The notes: generated from the sequence alone by a model not told the origin. DNA of 34,890 bases from Colwellia echini (GCF_002843355.2 NZ_PJAI02000026.1:1-34890), one strand, 5' to 3'; positions 1-8,545 are shown, numbered from the stretch's first letter. Made by a program: numbers and translations.

Positions 1-28
1 GTAAAGTTATAAGCGCACGTATGATTTT

Positions 29-62
29 CGTCATCCCCGAGTTCTCTTGTCGGGGATCCAGT
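29..62. repeat. REP-like hairpin repeat, copy 1
   Basis: A short inverted repeat, CCCCGA (35-40) and TCGGGG (50-55), is set in the frame GTCATCCCCGA...TCGGGGATCCAG. The same frame recurs at 30150-30183 with a different loop. Two intergenic copies with conserved arms and a variable loop suggest a dispersed REP-like element of this genome. It also lies 30 bp beyond the stop of the Nudix gene, where it could act as a 3' hairpin. There is no T tract, so I do not call it a terminator. Confidence 0.55.
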
Positions 63-91
63 TTTGATTTCTACGTAATTAATCTAGTTAT

Positions 92-610
92 TTAATCAAG
101 CAACTCTTTAACAATCAATTTAAGTAAAAAGGTTTCACGTTCAATCGATAAACCTTTCTTGGCGCTTTTAGCTATAGTCTCTTCATTATGGCTGATTGCT
201 TCGTGAATATTCATCCATACTGGGTGCATACCATTATTAATTTCGTGGGCTTCAAGCTCAGGTTCTTTTAGTACATCGTCAATGGTGCAGGTGTAACAAT
301 AAGATTGCATTTGCACAATATCAAAGTCAGGTTTGTACCAAGGTCGGTATTCTTCATAACGACCGAAAGGCTGAATATTATCAACATTATGTGCGCCAGT
401 TTCTTCTTTTAATTCACGAATTAATCCATCTACATTACTTTCACCGTCATCAATTCCGCCGCCTGGTAAGCTATAGTCGTGGTAACGTTTGGTGTATAGC
501 AGCAATATATCTTCACCTTTTAAAATGATAGCTCTGGTGGCGTTTCGGGTAAATGTTGAGGCCGATAAGTCGGTAATGTCAGGATGAATTGTTGATTTAA
601 GTAAATGCAT
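92..610 (-). CDS. Nudix hydrolase
   Basis: Nudix-family hydrolase of 172 residues, expected to cleave a nucleoside diphosphate linked to another group; the substrate cannot be told from sequence. The Nudix box G-x5-E-x7-R-E-U-x-E-E-x-G-U is complete (GGIDDGE, then RELKEETGA, around residues 51-73), so the Mg-binding Glu residues are present. The fold begins after about 20 N-terminal residues and runs to the C-terminus, the normal single-domain length. The ATG at 610 has only a weak ribosome binding site. The gene stands alone: the next gene on this strand is more than 1 kb away and the upstream gap holds no clear promoter. The family call is firm; the specific role is open (house-cleaning pyrophosphatase, ADP-sugar hydrolase and others are all possible). 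Confidence 0.9.
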   Translation of the reverse strand: MHLLKSTIHPDITDLSASTFTRNATRAIILKGEDILLLYTKRYHDYSLPGGGIDDGESNVDGLIRELKEETGAHNVDNIQPFGRYEEYRPWYKPDFDIVQMQSYCYTCTIDDVLKEPELEAHEINNGMHPVWMNIHEAISHNEETIAKSAKKGLSIERETFLLKLIVKELLD

Positions 611-1038
611 AATAAATTGCCGAGTGAATTTTGTATTGACGAGGCTTCAGGGTTGATAATCTTATCATATGAAACTGTTTGTGCTTTTTTCAATAAGCAG
701 AATAGTTAAACTGGGGGCTGTTGAGTTATTTATCAATATTGATCAGAAATTATTGACTAGGAATAAATAATTGGTAATAAACAATTAGCAGTAATAATGC
801 GAGTTGAAAATTTGCTTTGCATGTCACACGTATTATCTATTTCCCCTTCGCTTTAGTACAAAATGTAGTGGTAGTTATTTTCTTTTAACTCTGCTTACTG
901 TATTTTTTGTTACTTGTAGTTATAATTTATGGTTTTAAAGTCACGAATACCACTTGAAATAATAAATAAATGAATTATTTTCAAAAGGTATTAATTACTT
1001 AATCTAGTTGTTTTTATATTTATAATGTTAGGAAAATT
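611..1038. other. Intergenic gap between divergent genes
   Basis: 428 bp of very AT-rich DNA between the divergent Nudix and MgtC-like genes, so it must hold both promoters. The only symmetric element I see is TGATAA-TC-TTATCA at 654-667, about 45 bp upstream of the Nudix start, a possible operator of unknown factor. No open frame with a good ribosome binding site, no RNA gene and no strong promoter could be picked with confidence. Confidence 0.4.
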
Positions 1039-1482
1039 ATGTTAGAAGAGTTTCCAATAGACTTTAAGCTGATTTGGTTTCACCTATATCAACTTGGTAT
1101 TGCTTTCATTTTGTCGTTACCCATAGCACTTAACCGAGAATCAAGAACTAATGGCGCGGGCTTAAGGACCTTTCCGTTGGTCGCTATTTCTTGTACTGCT
1201 TTTATGTTAGTCGCGATGAGTGTTTTTACAGAGCCAGGAGCACAAGCGAGAGTGATGTACGGCATAATAACAGGCATTGGTTTTATTGGGGGTGGGTCAA
1301 TAATTAAAAGCTCAGAGCATGTACAAGGTACTGCTAGCGCAGCTGGAATTTGGTTAACTGCTGCCATTGGCGTATCGGTCGCATATGCTCGTTATGAGAT
1401 AGCTATTGTATTAAGTTTAACAGGGTTTATGGTTTTGCAATTTCTTGAACCTTATAAAAAAGAAGTTAAAGATGTTACTTAA
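1039..1482 (+). CDS. MgtC/SapB-family inner-membrane protein
   Basis: Short membrane protein (147 residues) of the MgtC/SapB family. Hallmarks in order: a first membrane segment ending in ALNRE (about residues 30-34), GLRTFPLV (42-49), a second segment, GIGFIGGGSIIK (79-90), and VQGTASAAGIWLTAAIG (95-111), followed by a last hydrophobic segment. Only the N-terminal membrane domain is present; the C-terminal ACT-like domain of true MgtC is missing, as in SapB-type members. In the family MgtC is linked to survival in low Mg and to inhibition of the F-type ATPase, but the short SapB forms are mostly uncharacterised, so no function is claimed. The start is an ATG preceded by AGGAAA at a good distance. 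The gene is monocistronic. An imperfect hairpin (1500-1530) with CGTTATA/TATAACG arms follows the stop. Confidence 0.85.
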   Translation: MLEEFPIDFKLIWFHLYQLGIAFILSLPIALNRESRTNGAGLRTFPLVAISCTAFMLVAMSVFTEPGAQARVMYGIITGIGFIGGGSIIKSSEHVQGTASAAGIWLTAAIGVSVAYARYEIAIVLSLTGFMVLQFLEPYKKEVKDVT

Positions 1483-1617
1483 TTCTTTAATTTTTCAAAC
1501 GTTATATGAGGCTTTATATAAAATATAACGATAATTATTTGGCGTTATATAAAAAATTGGCGCCATTTAATATGACGCCATGAGTCTGCAAAAATACTTA
1601 TACTGACTTGTATAGCT

Positions 1618-1647
1618 AATAATTACTCATAACTATAAGTAATTATT
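1618..1647 (-). terminator. Hairpin overlapping the csbD-like stop codon
   Basis: Perfect 10-bp AT-rich inverted repeat (1618-1627 with 1638-1647, loop of 10) that overlaps the first bases of the stop codon of the CsbD-like gene. It is placed like a terminator but is AT-only with a single GC pair and has no long T tract behind it, so termination is a guess. Confidence 0.35.
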
Positions 1648-1834
1648 AGTAAGATTTCTCGAATTCTTCTTTTGCCTCATCTTTAGCCATTCCATATTTT
1701 TCTTGCATCTTGCCTTGGAATTTTTCAAGATTACCATCTATTTCTTGTAAGTCATCATCAGTTAATTTACCCCAACTGGCTTTGAGTGAACCTGATGCTT
1801 GCTTCCACTTACCTTCAATAATGTCGTTATTCAT
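1646..1834 (-). CDS. CsbD-like stress protein
   Basis: Small, highly charged protein of 62 residues of the CsbD family. It begins MNNDIIEGKWKQASGSLKASWGKLTDDD, the usual opening in which the IxGKWKQxxGxxKxxWGKLTDDD pattern is diagnostic, and ends with a K/E-rich helix-forming tail. CsbD-type proteins are general-stress proteins in many bacteria (sigma-B dependent in Bacillus, often stationary-phase or osmotic-stress induced in Proteobacteria); the molecular role is unknown. The ATG is preceded by a strong AAGGAG site. It has its own transcription unit, with 464 bp of non-coding DNA upstream. Family assignment is firm on the N-terminal motif alone. Confidence 0.9.
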   Translation of the reverse strand: MNNDIIEGKWKQASGSLKASWGKLTDDDLQEIDGNLEKFQGKMQEKYGMAKDEAKEEFEKSY

Positions 1835-2298
1835 AATCTAATTCTCCTTTGTTTTTAGCTTAGTTTTAGCTTTGTTTAAGCATATTTAATAGGCGATATG
1901 GATATTGAAAAGTACAAAGACCTAAACCGAAGTTGGTAGTTGTATTTAATATACCCATCTTTGAATATTCAAATCCTGTGCCAATAGCCAATGTGCTGAT
2001 TTTTAAGCGTAAATAATGCAGCGTAATAATAAAATTATATTTATTGTGTAATTATTACGAAGAGGTTTGTAAGGATTTCAATGAGTATTAAAAATGATTT
2101 TCAGAGTAAGATATTAAAAACTGGCTAACACAAGATGGGTAAGTTATATGATAAACAAAACAAAAATAGCAAATTCATACTAAAGCTAGGTATAATTCTG
2201 CTGAAAATTTATGTTCACTTTTTAAGTTTTACTCTTTGAATCTAAGTTGCTTGTTGGCTTTCAGTTTTATCTTTAAATAAAATCCTTGGGGATCACAG
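1835..2298. other. Intergenic gap, possible 15-codon ORF
   Basis: 464 bp between the divergent CsbD-like and lipoprotein genes. Nothing recognisable as an RNA gene or mobile element. A tiny plus-strand frame at 2081-2128 (MSIKNDFQSKILKTG, 15 codons) has a good AAGGA site six bases before its ATG; it could be a leader peptide, a small protein or chance. The rest is AT-rich sequence that should hold promoters for both flanking genes. Confidence 0.35.
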
Positions 2299-3663
2299 TT
2301 GAATAAATTTCTAGTACCTACATTACCTACCTTATTTTCCACACTAGCGCTAACGTTACTATTGCAAAGTTGCGGTAGTGATTCAAAAGATGCTCCCTCA
2401 GTACCAGTAACTCCTGTTGAGCGAACTTTCACATTAACTTCGCAGTTAACAAACGATTGCGGTGTTGTAACTGCTTTTACCGATGTTGAATTATTATTGC
2501 AAGATGATACTTGGCAAACATTAAGTACTCATAAGCCAGATGAAAGTGGTGTTATCAGTGTTGTTACCACAAGTGAGTTTATTAACTACACCATCATTGC
2601 TAAAGATCAAAAAGGTAGTGAAGATGAAGGTTTAAATGTGGTGAGTTATTACCAAGCCAGTAGTGATTCAGCTTCTTATTATCAAGCACAGTTTGATAAC
2701 TCGGTTGATAACTCAACCTGTGAGTGTGTAACGCAAAACCTTGAGTTATCACATAGACCTTTTGATTCCGTTACCTCAGTAACGAGTTCATTAGCTTATG
2801 ACAATTGGCAAACGGTTGATACAGAAACAACGCTTTTTGAGGGAATTAATGTTTGTCGTTCAATTGATGGTAATTGGCCTCAGCATTCTTTTTCAGTATC
2901 GGGGGTTGATGCTAATCAAAAAGCGATAGCTTCGGCTGATTTTATTGATGACTTTAGTGCCAATGACGACGGCGTATGGTCACTTTCTGCCTTTCAAGTA
3001 GCAGACAGTGTTGATTTAGCACAAGAGCATCAAACCTTTACTACTAATCAACTTATTGGCAATACCAAACATTTTTCAGCTGTAGTCGACAGTAACGATC
3101 AATCATTACTTGTTTTTAATACGCATAGTTATATTAGTGAAGCGTATTATCAATCACAAGCTAGTGTGACTTTTGATGAAAGCAGTTCTATTTTTGGTAG
3201 CTCGACGATTAAAACACACCAACAAGTGATATCAACAACTGCTCAAGAATCTTTTTCTGTAAAAGCGAGCGAACAAAAACCGTCAATAGATGATCGTAAT
3301 TTTTCTGAAATAAAAGATGACGGCAGCTATGATTACAGTGCGGTATCTGGCTATCCTATGGCCGTAATTAGCTTTGTTTTTACTGCTTATGATCCAGACA
3401 CTAAATTAGTAATGCCAGCTAAATGGACATTCTACGGTCCCGATACTGGTGTACTAGCGATTAGCGCTCCATTAACTGGATATGAAGATATTATTGATAT
3501 TAATACCGATAAGCAATCAACTGATATTAGATTAATTCAAAGCATTAGTAATAATAACTACTCAGATTATATTAAGCATTATCAAGGTTTGAGTCCATTA
3601 GCATTGAATAATGACTTTGTGAAAAACTTGAATCAAGTAGAGATTAATATCGCGCTAAAATAA
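2299..3663 (+). CDS. Uncharacterised lipoprotein, TTG start
   Basis: Secreted lipoprotein of 454 residues that I do not recognise. The N-terminus is a lipoprotein signal: a hydrophobic stretch to about residue 21, then LQSC with the acylated Cys at 25, followed by GSDSKD. The residue after Cys is Gly, not Asp, so outer-membrane sorting is expected. The start is forced: an in-frame TAA lies at 2278-2280 and the TTG at 2299 is the first possible start, with GGGGA in ribosome-binding position. The mature part is Ser/Thr/Asp/Asn-rich, predicted mostly beta, with few Cys residues (NDCG, STCEC, NVCR) that might form disulfides. No repeats or catalytic motif were found. It is a single gene ended by a strong terminator. 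A surface or periplasmic binding role is plausible but unproven. Confidence 0.8.
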   Translation: MNKFLVPTLPTLFSTLALTLLLQSCGSDSKDAPSVPVTPVERTFTLTSQLTNDCGVVTAFTDVELLLQDDTWQTLSTHKPDESGVISVVTTSEFINYTIIAKDQKGSEDEGLNVVSYYQASSDSASYYQAQFDNSVDNSTCECVTQNLELSHRPFDSVTSVTSSLAYDNWQTVDTETTLFEGINVCRSIDGNWPQHSFSVSGVDANQKAIASADFIDDFSANDDGVWSLSAFQVADSVDLAQEHQTFTTNQLIGNTKHFSAVVDSNDQSLLVFNTHSYISEAYYQSQASVTFDESSSIFGSSTIKTHQQVISTTAQESFSVKASEQKPSIDDRNFSEIKDDGSYDYSAVSGYPMAVISFVFTAYDPDTKLVMPAKWTFYGPDTGVLAISAPLTGYEDIIDINTDKQSTDIRLIQSISNNNYSDYIKHYQGLSPLALNNDFVKNLNQVEINIALK

Positions 3664-3681
3664 CTAGACAATTAACGACAT

Positions 3682-3710
3682 AAAAAAGCCTGTGATTCAC
3701 AGGCTTTTTT
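3682..3710. terminator. Bidirectional rho-independent terminator
   Basis: A6 - GCCTGTG - ATT - CACAGGC - T6: a GC-rich stem flanked by A and T tracts so that it works in both directions. It sits between the convergent lipoprotein gene and btuB and serves both. Confidence 0.88.
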
Positions 3711-3740
3711 GTATCTAACGGTTGGTTATAAAATTGCTTA

Positions 3741-3761
3741 GAACCTAGAACCTAGAACCTA
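3741..3761. repeat. Three tandem GAACCTA heptamers at the btuB stop
   Basis: Three perfect copies of the 7-bp unit GAACCTA. On the minus strand the first unit encodes the last codons of BtuB and its TAG stop; the other two are 3' untranslated. A change in copy number would not alter the protein, because the stop lies in the first unit read. Confidence 0.8.
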
Positions 3762-5629
3762 TAATCTAACGTTAATGTATAACCACGCTCAGCACCAGGG
3801 TAAGTACTAGCAGTTTTATAAAACTCGTCAGCAACGTTGGTGATTTTAGCAAGTAAGCTTACTTGGCTGTTCAGTCGGTAGTTTAAACCAAGGTCAACTA
3901 AGGTATACGAATCCAATGTTTTCACAGGGTCACCAGAAAGGTTATATCTATCGCCTTGATAATTAATATCAAAAGTAAAGTCTAACTGCTCCATTGAGTA
4001 AATAAAATTATAGGTTGCAAAAAAGTTTGGTCGTCTCGGTAAGTCGTGATCAGTCTCTGCATCTTTAGCATCAAGATAACTTAATGTTAATCTGTTATCT
4101 GTGCCATAAATATCAGCAGTAAAGGTAGTTTCAACACCAAAAATTTCAGCTTCAGCAACATTTGACGGTTTATACGCGCCTGAATCAGTTGGTGCCCATT
4201 CTATTAGGTTATCAATGTTAGTTTGGTAAACAGAAAGCTCAGCAGTAAACAACTCATGGCGGTAGCGAGTTAAAAACTCAGTACTTTCTGAAGTTTCAGC
4301 CATTAGATCAGGGTTACCAGACCAAGGGTAATATAAATCATTAAAACTAGGCGCTTTAAATGCAGTACCGTAACTTAATGAGAAAAGAAGCTGTTCACTA
4401 GCTTCATAACCCGCTGCAACTTGGTAGGTTGTTTCTCCATCAATGCTACCAACTTTGTCGTAACGCACAGAGCCTTCAATTTTTATGTTATCTATATCAT
4501 GACGACCAGTAACAAAAAATGCTCTTGTAATACGCTCAGTGCTGTCGTAAACCAAGCTACTTTCAACATCCTCTTTATACCACTCAAAACCAGTGGTTAT
4601 TTCTGATGCTTGTGCTAATGGCATTTGTACTAATGCTGTTATTTGATCACGATTAGTAACATATAAGCTATTTGGATTTTCAAAGTTATTATCAACATTG
4701 TAATCACTATAATTATCTTCAGAGCTGTCTTGCGCCGTACTTAAACCAAGCTGCAAATAAATATTGTCTAATTGCAGGTGATTTCTTAGTAATACGAAGT
4801 AGTTTTCATAACTGGTCTCGTCGCCACTGTACGCGGTGTTGGCATCTATTTCAGTAGTACCTTGGTCATACTGAGTATTTAATTCGAGTGAATATTCTTT
4901 AGTAAATTGGCTTGTACCAGAAAGACCAACAGATTGACGGTCGTAACCATCTTCATCAGGTTGGTCAACGGTATATGCGCTACTACCATCAGGAACGACT
5001 ACATCAACACCGTCAGACTTTTCAGCCATAGCTGTTAAGGTATAGCTATTAGCTTCGTTACCAAAACCTAACGCGCCATAACCTTGAACTAAACTATTAC
5101 TACCTACTTTTAAGCCAACTTGGCCTTCACTTGGGGCTAAGTCACGAGTGAATATTTGTATAACACCACCAATAGCATCAGAGCCCCACAATGCAGCTCT
5201 TGGTCCTTTAACTACTTCAACACGTTGAATTAATTGCACAGGAATTTCAGCAAGGCTTTTTGAACCAAGGGTTGCAGAGCCAACACGAACACCATTCACT
5301 AATACCAGAACATGATCAGAGTTAGTACCACGTACAAACGCTGATGATTTATGAGCAGAAGTACCTTGAGTGCTAATTGAAATACCCGCAACACGGCTAA
5401 GTAAATCACCGACAGATAAGGGTTGAATTTTTTCTATGTCTGCTTGGGTGAATACGCCAACAGAAGCAAGGGTATCAAACTTGTCTTGTACACTTCGAGT
5501 CGCAGTGACAATCATGTTTTCATCGGCTAGAACTTGTCTATCGATTATTTCGTTTTGAACTTCTTCAGCAAGTGAAAATGATGAATAAAGTAGGCTGCTA
5601 ATGCTTAGTGCTATTAATGTTTTTTTCAT
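3752..5629 (-). CDS. btuB: TonB-dependent cobalamin receptor BtuB
   Basis: Outer-membrane vitamin B12 transporter of 625 residues. I start it at the ATG at 5629, which has GAGGA six bases upstream and yields a clean signal peptide (MKKTLIALSI... cut after SLA, residue 21); an ATG seven codons earlier lacks both. The TonB box MIVTATR is at residues 39-45. It is followed by the plug domain (GDLLSRVAGISI, FVRGTNSDHVLVLVNGVRV, EVVKGPRAALWGSDAIGGVIQIFTR) and a 22-strand-type barrel ending in Phe, the usual BAM signal. Length and motifs match BtuB rather than a siderophore receptor, and the cobalamin riboswitch directly upstream and btuF/btuC/btuD neighbours confirm the substrate. It probably feeds periplasmic BtuF using TonB energy. 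Confidence 0.95.
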   Translation of the reverse strand: MKKTLIALSISSLLYSSFSLAEEVQNEIIDRQVLADENMIVTATRSVQDKFDTLASVGVFTQADIEKIQPLSVGDLLSRVAGISISTQGTSAHKSSAFVRGTNSDHVLVLVNGVRVGSATLGSKSLAEIPVQLIQRVEVVKGPRAALWGSDAIGGVIQIFTRDLAPSEGQVGLKVGSNSLVQGYGALGFGNEANSYTLTAMAEKSDGVDVVVPDGSSAYTVDQPDEDGYDRQSVGLSGTSQFTKEYSLELNTQYDQGTTEIDANTAYSGDETSYENYFVLLRNHLQLDNIYLQLGLSTAQDSSEDNYSDYNVDNNFENPNSLYVTNRDQITALVQMPLAQASEITTGFEWYKEDVESSLVYDSTERITRAFFVTGRHDIDNIKIEGSVRYDKVGSIDGETTYQVAAGYEASEQLLFSLSYGTAFKAPSFNDLYYPWSGNPDLMAETSESTEFLTRYRHELFTAELSVYQTNIDNLIEWAPTDSGAYKPSNVAEAEIFGVETTFTADIYGTDNRLTLSYLDAKDAETDHDLPRRPNFFATYNFIYSMEQLDFTFDINYQGDRYNLSGDPVKTLDSYTLVDLGLNYRLNSQVSLLAKITNVADEFYKTASTYPGAERGYTLTLDYRF

Positions 5630-5679
5630 TTTGTCCTCAGTTATAAACACCCACCGTGTTCATAATGATAAATTAAATT

Positions 5680-5814
5680 TTAGGCCGGTCTCCGGACTTG
5701 AACACTCAGTAATAGAGCCTTCACACCGTTGCGGGGGCAGTATTGGTTTAACCAATTTCCCGTTTAATCTGCAGCACGAGATGTATTTCACAAATAATGC
5801 GTCCAGACACCTAA
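5680..5814 (-). promoter_or_regulatory. Cobalamin riboswitch upstream of btuB
   Basis: Read on the minus strand, the closing stem TTAGG...CCTAA (5810-5814 with 5680-5684) encloses GGGAA, the B12-box region TGCCCCCGCAACGGTG and the 3' block AGTCCGGAGACCGGCC, which are conserved parts of the cobalamin riboswitch. It ends 50 nt before the btuB start. A further hairpin just before the ribosome binding site (GAACAC...GTGTTT arms, 5643-5662) could be part of the expression platform. The 5' edge is only 27 nt from the btuF stop and I found no good promoter between them, so it may be reached by read-through from the btuDC-cobO-btuF unit or by a promoter inside btuF. Confidence 0.92.
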
Positions 5815-5841
5815 AATATTTTTAGTTACTAGCCGTTTTGA

Positions 5842-6738
5842 CTAGCTATGCTTTTGTTGCAAAATCTCCCTTGTTTGGTCGACTTCTACACACAAATCTT
5901 TTAATGCAGATACACTGCGTAATGTCATACGATGCATTTTGTCTGCATCTGGTTGAATTATTTGTTTGTTTTTTACCGCAGGAATAATTGACCAATCTTG
6001 CCAATTAAAGCCTTCAAGCTGTTTTTGATTTTCAGATAATGGCTGAATAATTACTTGTATTTCAGCCGGTAATAACTGTTCTATATTTACTTGCGGATAA
6101 GGCGTTAATACCTGCTCAAAAGGATTTTTGACTTGGCATATATTAAGAAATTGTTGTGGCCAACTATTTTTAGCAACGGTTGTTAATGGGCGAGACCACT
6201 GCTCATAAAACCCAGTTATTTCGCTTTTGTTTTTATAGGTTTTTGTTATTTCTTCTATGTCTTGTTCAAACTTCGCAGCTACTTTTTCACCTTGTTTTGC
6301 ATGACCGCTTATCTCACCAAATAAACGTACTTCGCTGGCTACATCGGCAAAGGTATGCGGCTGTGAATAGACAATGTTAAAACCAAGTTGCTCTAATCTC
6401 GCTAGGTCATCACTGGGGTTACCACTTTTCCATGCAATAATTAAATCAGGCTGCAGCTCTATCACGCGCTCAATTTGTAAACGTACATAACTACCAATAA
6501 TCGGTATTTTCTTTGCTTGCTCGGGATAATCAGCAAAAGTAGTGGTACCAATAATTTGCTTACCTGCGCCAACATCAAACAGCATTTCGACAATATGCGG
6601 TGATAAGGCAATAATTGTTGGTTTAGTTACTTCTTCGCTCTTAACTTCGCTCTTATCTTCATTATAATTTTCACTTGTTTGTGCAAGCGATGAGTTAGCA
6701 ATAAGTATTAGTGATAGCAGTGAGTAAATTAATTTCAT
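5842..6738 (-). CDS. btuF: Periplasmic cobalamin-binding protein BtuF
   Basis: Periplasmic binding protein of the B12 ABC importer (298 residues). A signal peptide (MKLIYSLLSLILIANSSLA) is followed by a short acidic Lys/Glu-rich linker (about residues 23-37) and the helical-backbone binding domain: IIALSPHIVEMLFDVGAG, GTTTFADYPEQAKKIPIIGSY, then ERVIELQPDLIIAWKSGNP, all typical of BtuF/COG0614. It should hand cobalamin to BtuC2D2. It is the last gene of the btuDC-cobO-btuF series, 96 bp after cobO. The ribosome binding site is weak. The linker with its SEVKSEEV repeats is unusual for BtuF and may be a flexible spacer. Specificity for cobalamin rather than haem or siderophore follows from the riboswitch and neighbours. 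Confidence 0.93.
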   Translation of the reverse strand: MKLIYSLLSLILIANSSLAQTSENYNEDKSEVKSEEVTKPTIIALSPHIVEMLFDVGAGKQIIGTTTFADYPEQAKKIPIIGSYVRLQIERVIELQPDLIIAWKSGNPSDDLARLEQLGFNIVYSQPHTFADVASEVRLFGEISGHAKQGEKVAAKFEQDIEEITKTYKNKSEITGFYEQWSRPLTTVAKNSWPQQFLNICQVKNPFEQVLTPYPQVNIEQLLPAEIQVIIQPLSENQKQLEGFNWQDWSIIPAVKNKQIIQPDADKMHRMTLRSVSALKDLCVEVDQTREILQQKHS

Positions 6739-6765
6739 TATGTTTCTATAGAGTTAAATATATTG

Positions 6766-6810
6766 GCTTGAGTAGTGTTGTACTAAATATTTAATAATCA
6801 CTATTCAAGC
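6766..6810. other. Inverted repeat between cobO and btuF
   Basis: 12-base arms (6766-6777 and 6799-6810) that pair except at one position, with a 21-base AT-rich loop. Located in the 96-bp gap inside the operon; could be an RNA processing or attenuation hairpin. No T tract. Confidence 0.35.
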
Positions 6811-6834
6811 TGATTTTTTCAGGGAATAATTGGT

Positions 6835-7512
6835 TTACCAATCAATACCTTTTTGCGCTTTAATACCGTTATCAAAAGCGTGTTTGATTGATTGAACTTC
6901 ACTAACCGTATCAGCCATATCAATAATCGCGCGATGACAAGCACGACCCGTAATAATAACGTGTTGATTTTTAGGACGGTTATTTAACGCTTCAACTACT
7001 TCATCTAAATCAAGGTATTTGTACGAAAGCATGTAAGTCATTTCATCTAATAACACGACATCTATATTATTATCAGCAAGTAGGTCTTTACACTTAACCC
7101 ATACTTGTTTGGCCGCGGCAATGTCTTTTTCTTTATCTTGCGTGTTCCAAGTAAAGCCTGTGCCCATTACTTCAAATTGCACGCCGGCATTTTCTAGTAA
7201 TTGTCGTTCACCACAAGCCCATGTACCTTTAATAAACTGAGCAACTGCAGCATTAAGACCATGACCAACAGCACGAGCAATAGTACCAAAGCCTGAAGTA
7301 CTTTTACCTTTACCATTACCTGTTATAACGATTAATAAACCACGTTCATCGGTTGCGCTGTCAATACGAGAATCTACTTTCTCTTTAAGCTTTTGCATAC
7401 GCGCTTTGTGCTTATCAGAGGTGGTTTTATCTTTTTTGCTAGCTTCAGACGACTCACTTTCAGGTAAGTCATTCTTAGGTAAATCACTTTCAGGTAAATT
7501 GTTATCAGTCAT
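6835..7512 (-). CDS. cobO: Cob(I)alamin adenosyltransferase (CobO/BtuR family)
   Basis: Cytoplasmic corrinoid adenosyltransferase that moves the 5'-deoxyadenosyl group from ATP to Co(I) corrinoids, making coenzyme B12 from imported cobalamin. The P-loop is GNGKGKST (residues 65-72) followed by SGFGTIARAVGHG; the Walker-B-like VVLLDEMTY and the ending KAQKGIDW are typical of the CobA/CobO/BtuR family. Compared with the roughly 200-residue family norm, it has about 20-30 extra N-terminal residues made of degenerate pentads (LPESD LPKND LPESE) encoded by a 15-bp tandem repeat. It lies 46 bp after btuC and before btuF, i.e. inside the uptake operon, which fits salvage rather than de novo synthesis; no corrin-ring synthesis genes are present in this window. 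Confidence 0.95.
   Translation of the reverse strand: MTDNNLPESDLPKNDLPESESSEASKKDKTTSDKHKARMQKLKEKVDSRIDSATDERGLLIVITGNGKGKSTSGFGTIARAVGHGLNAAVAQFIKGTWACGERQLLENAGVQFEVMGTGFTWNTQDKEKDIAAAKQVWVKCKDLLADNNIDVVLLDEMTYMLSYKYLDLDEVVEALNNRPKNQHVIITGRACHRAIIDMADTVSEVQSIKHAFDNGIKAQKGIDW
7460..7504. repeat. 15-bp tandem repeat in the cobO 5' end
   Basis: Three degenerate 15-bp units (7460-7474, 7475-7489, 7490-7504) with core CAGGTAA, encoding the acidic pentads LPESD / LPKND / LPESE at the N-terminus of CobO. Length changes here would stay in frame. Confidence 0.7.
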
Positions 7513-7558
7513 AATTTTTTCTCTACGTTGTTAAGATATAATTTTTATCTGTTAAAGC

Positions 7559-8545
7559 TTAGTTTATTGGGCGAGATCGATACATGATAAATAAGAAAAA
7601 TAAACTACCTAAGGCTGAGGTAATAATACCAATAGGTATTTCAGCATGCGGTAGTGAAGAGCGGGCAATAACATCAACCCAAATTAAAAATATAGCGCCA
7701 ATAAGTGCGCTGCCAAGAATAAGTTTTAAGGTAGTTACGCCAATAATTTGCCTAACAATGTGCGGGATCATCAAGCCAACAAAGCCTATACCGCCACAAT
7801 AGGCGACAATAGTGGCGGTAAGTGCGGCGCATAATCCGAGCATAAGTAAACGAAGTTTATCTACATTAACACCTAAACTAGCAGCACTTTCATCGCCTAG
7901 TAACAAGGCATCAATTTGTCGGTGCAATGCAGCGACAATAAGCATGGCGATAACTAATACCGCGCCAATAACATAAAAATTACTCATTTCAACACGCGCT
8001 AAGCTACCCATTAACCAAAACATTACCCGGTTAGTAGCAAAGGGTTCACCAAAATATAAAATGAACTGGGTAATTGATGCGAGCATAAACGATACCGCCA
8101 CACCCGCTAACAGTAGTTGTTCCATACGTTGAATAACTTTAGCGACAAACACAACAATAATAACTGAGAATAACGCACCAAGAAATGCCGCTAACGGCAG
8201 AGCTACTGTGAGATGATTCGCTAAGGTGATATTGGCGATAGTTGCGCCTAAACCCGCGCCTGAAACTATGCCAAAAAGATAAGGATCAGCCAAAGGGTTA
8301 CGCGTGGTGTTTTGTAAAATAGCGCCAGCAATCGCTAAGCCCATACCGGCAACTAAGGCAACTAATACTCTAGGAATGCGTATTTGCCAAATAACCACAT
8401 TGGAAATTTGGCTTTGACAATTACCAACTAAACAAGCCATTAACTCTGATGAAGTTATTTCAGCGGGCCCAAAGGTGATTGACGCTATTGCAGACACAAT
8501 AACCAGCGCAGCTAAGGTAAATAGAGTAATTGACGTTTTATTCAC
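7559..8545 (-). CDS. btuC: Cobalamin ABC transporter permease BtuC
   Basis: Inner-membrane permease of the FecCD/BtuC family, 328 residues with about ten hydrophobic segments. Family signatures: IWQIRIPRVLVALVAGMGLAIAG, QNTTRNPLADPYLFGIVSGAGLG, then GGIGFVGLMIPHIVR (the cytoplasmic loop that contacts the ATPase) and the closing GIITSALGSLFFLFIM. It should form BtuC2D2 with the ATPase encoded just upstream. The start is a GTG at 8545 and overlaps the end of btuD by eight bases (GTGAATAA), so the two are translationally coupled. Assignment to B12 rather than ferric siderophores rests on operon context and the riboswitch. Confidence 0.94.
   Translation of the reverse strand: MNKTSITLFTLAALVIVSAIASITFGPAEITSSELMACLVGNCQSQISNVVIWQIRIPRVLVALVAGMGLAIAGAILQNTTRNPLADPYLFGIVSGAGLGATIANITLANHLTVALPLAAFLGALFSVIIVVFVAKVIQRMEQLLLAGVAVSFMLASITQFILYFGEPFATNRVMFWLMGSLARVEMSNFYVIGAVLVIAMLIVAALHRQIDALLLGDESAASLGVNVDKLRLLMLGLCAALTATIVAYCGGIGFVGLMIPHIVRQIIGVTTLKLILGSALIGAIFLIWVDVIARSSLPHAEIPIGIITSALGSLFFLFIMYRSRPIN

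Noticed and set aside
1089..1367. 92-codon minus-strand frame opposite the MgtC-like gene
   Set aside because: Lies entirely inside the MgtC/SapB coding region, has no ribosome binding site and no family features.
5629..5650. btuB start at 5650 (seven codons upstream)
   Set aside because: No ribosome binding site, and it would put MFITEDK before a normal signal peptide; the ATG at 5629 has GAGGA and a clean signal.
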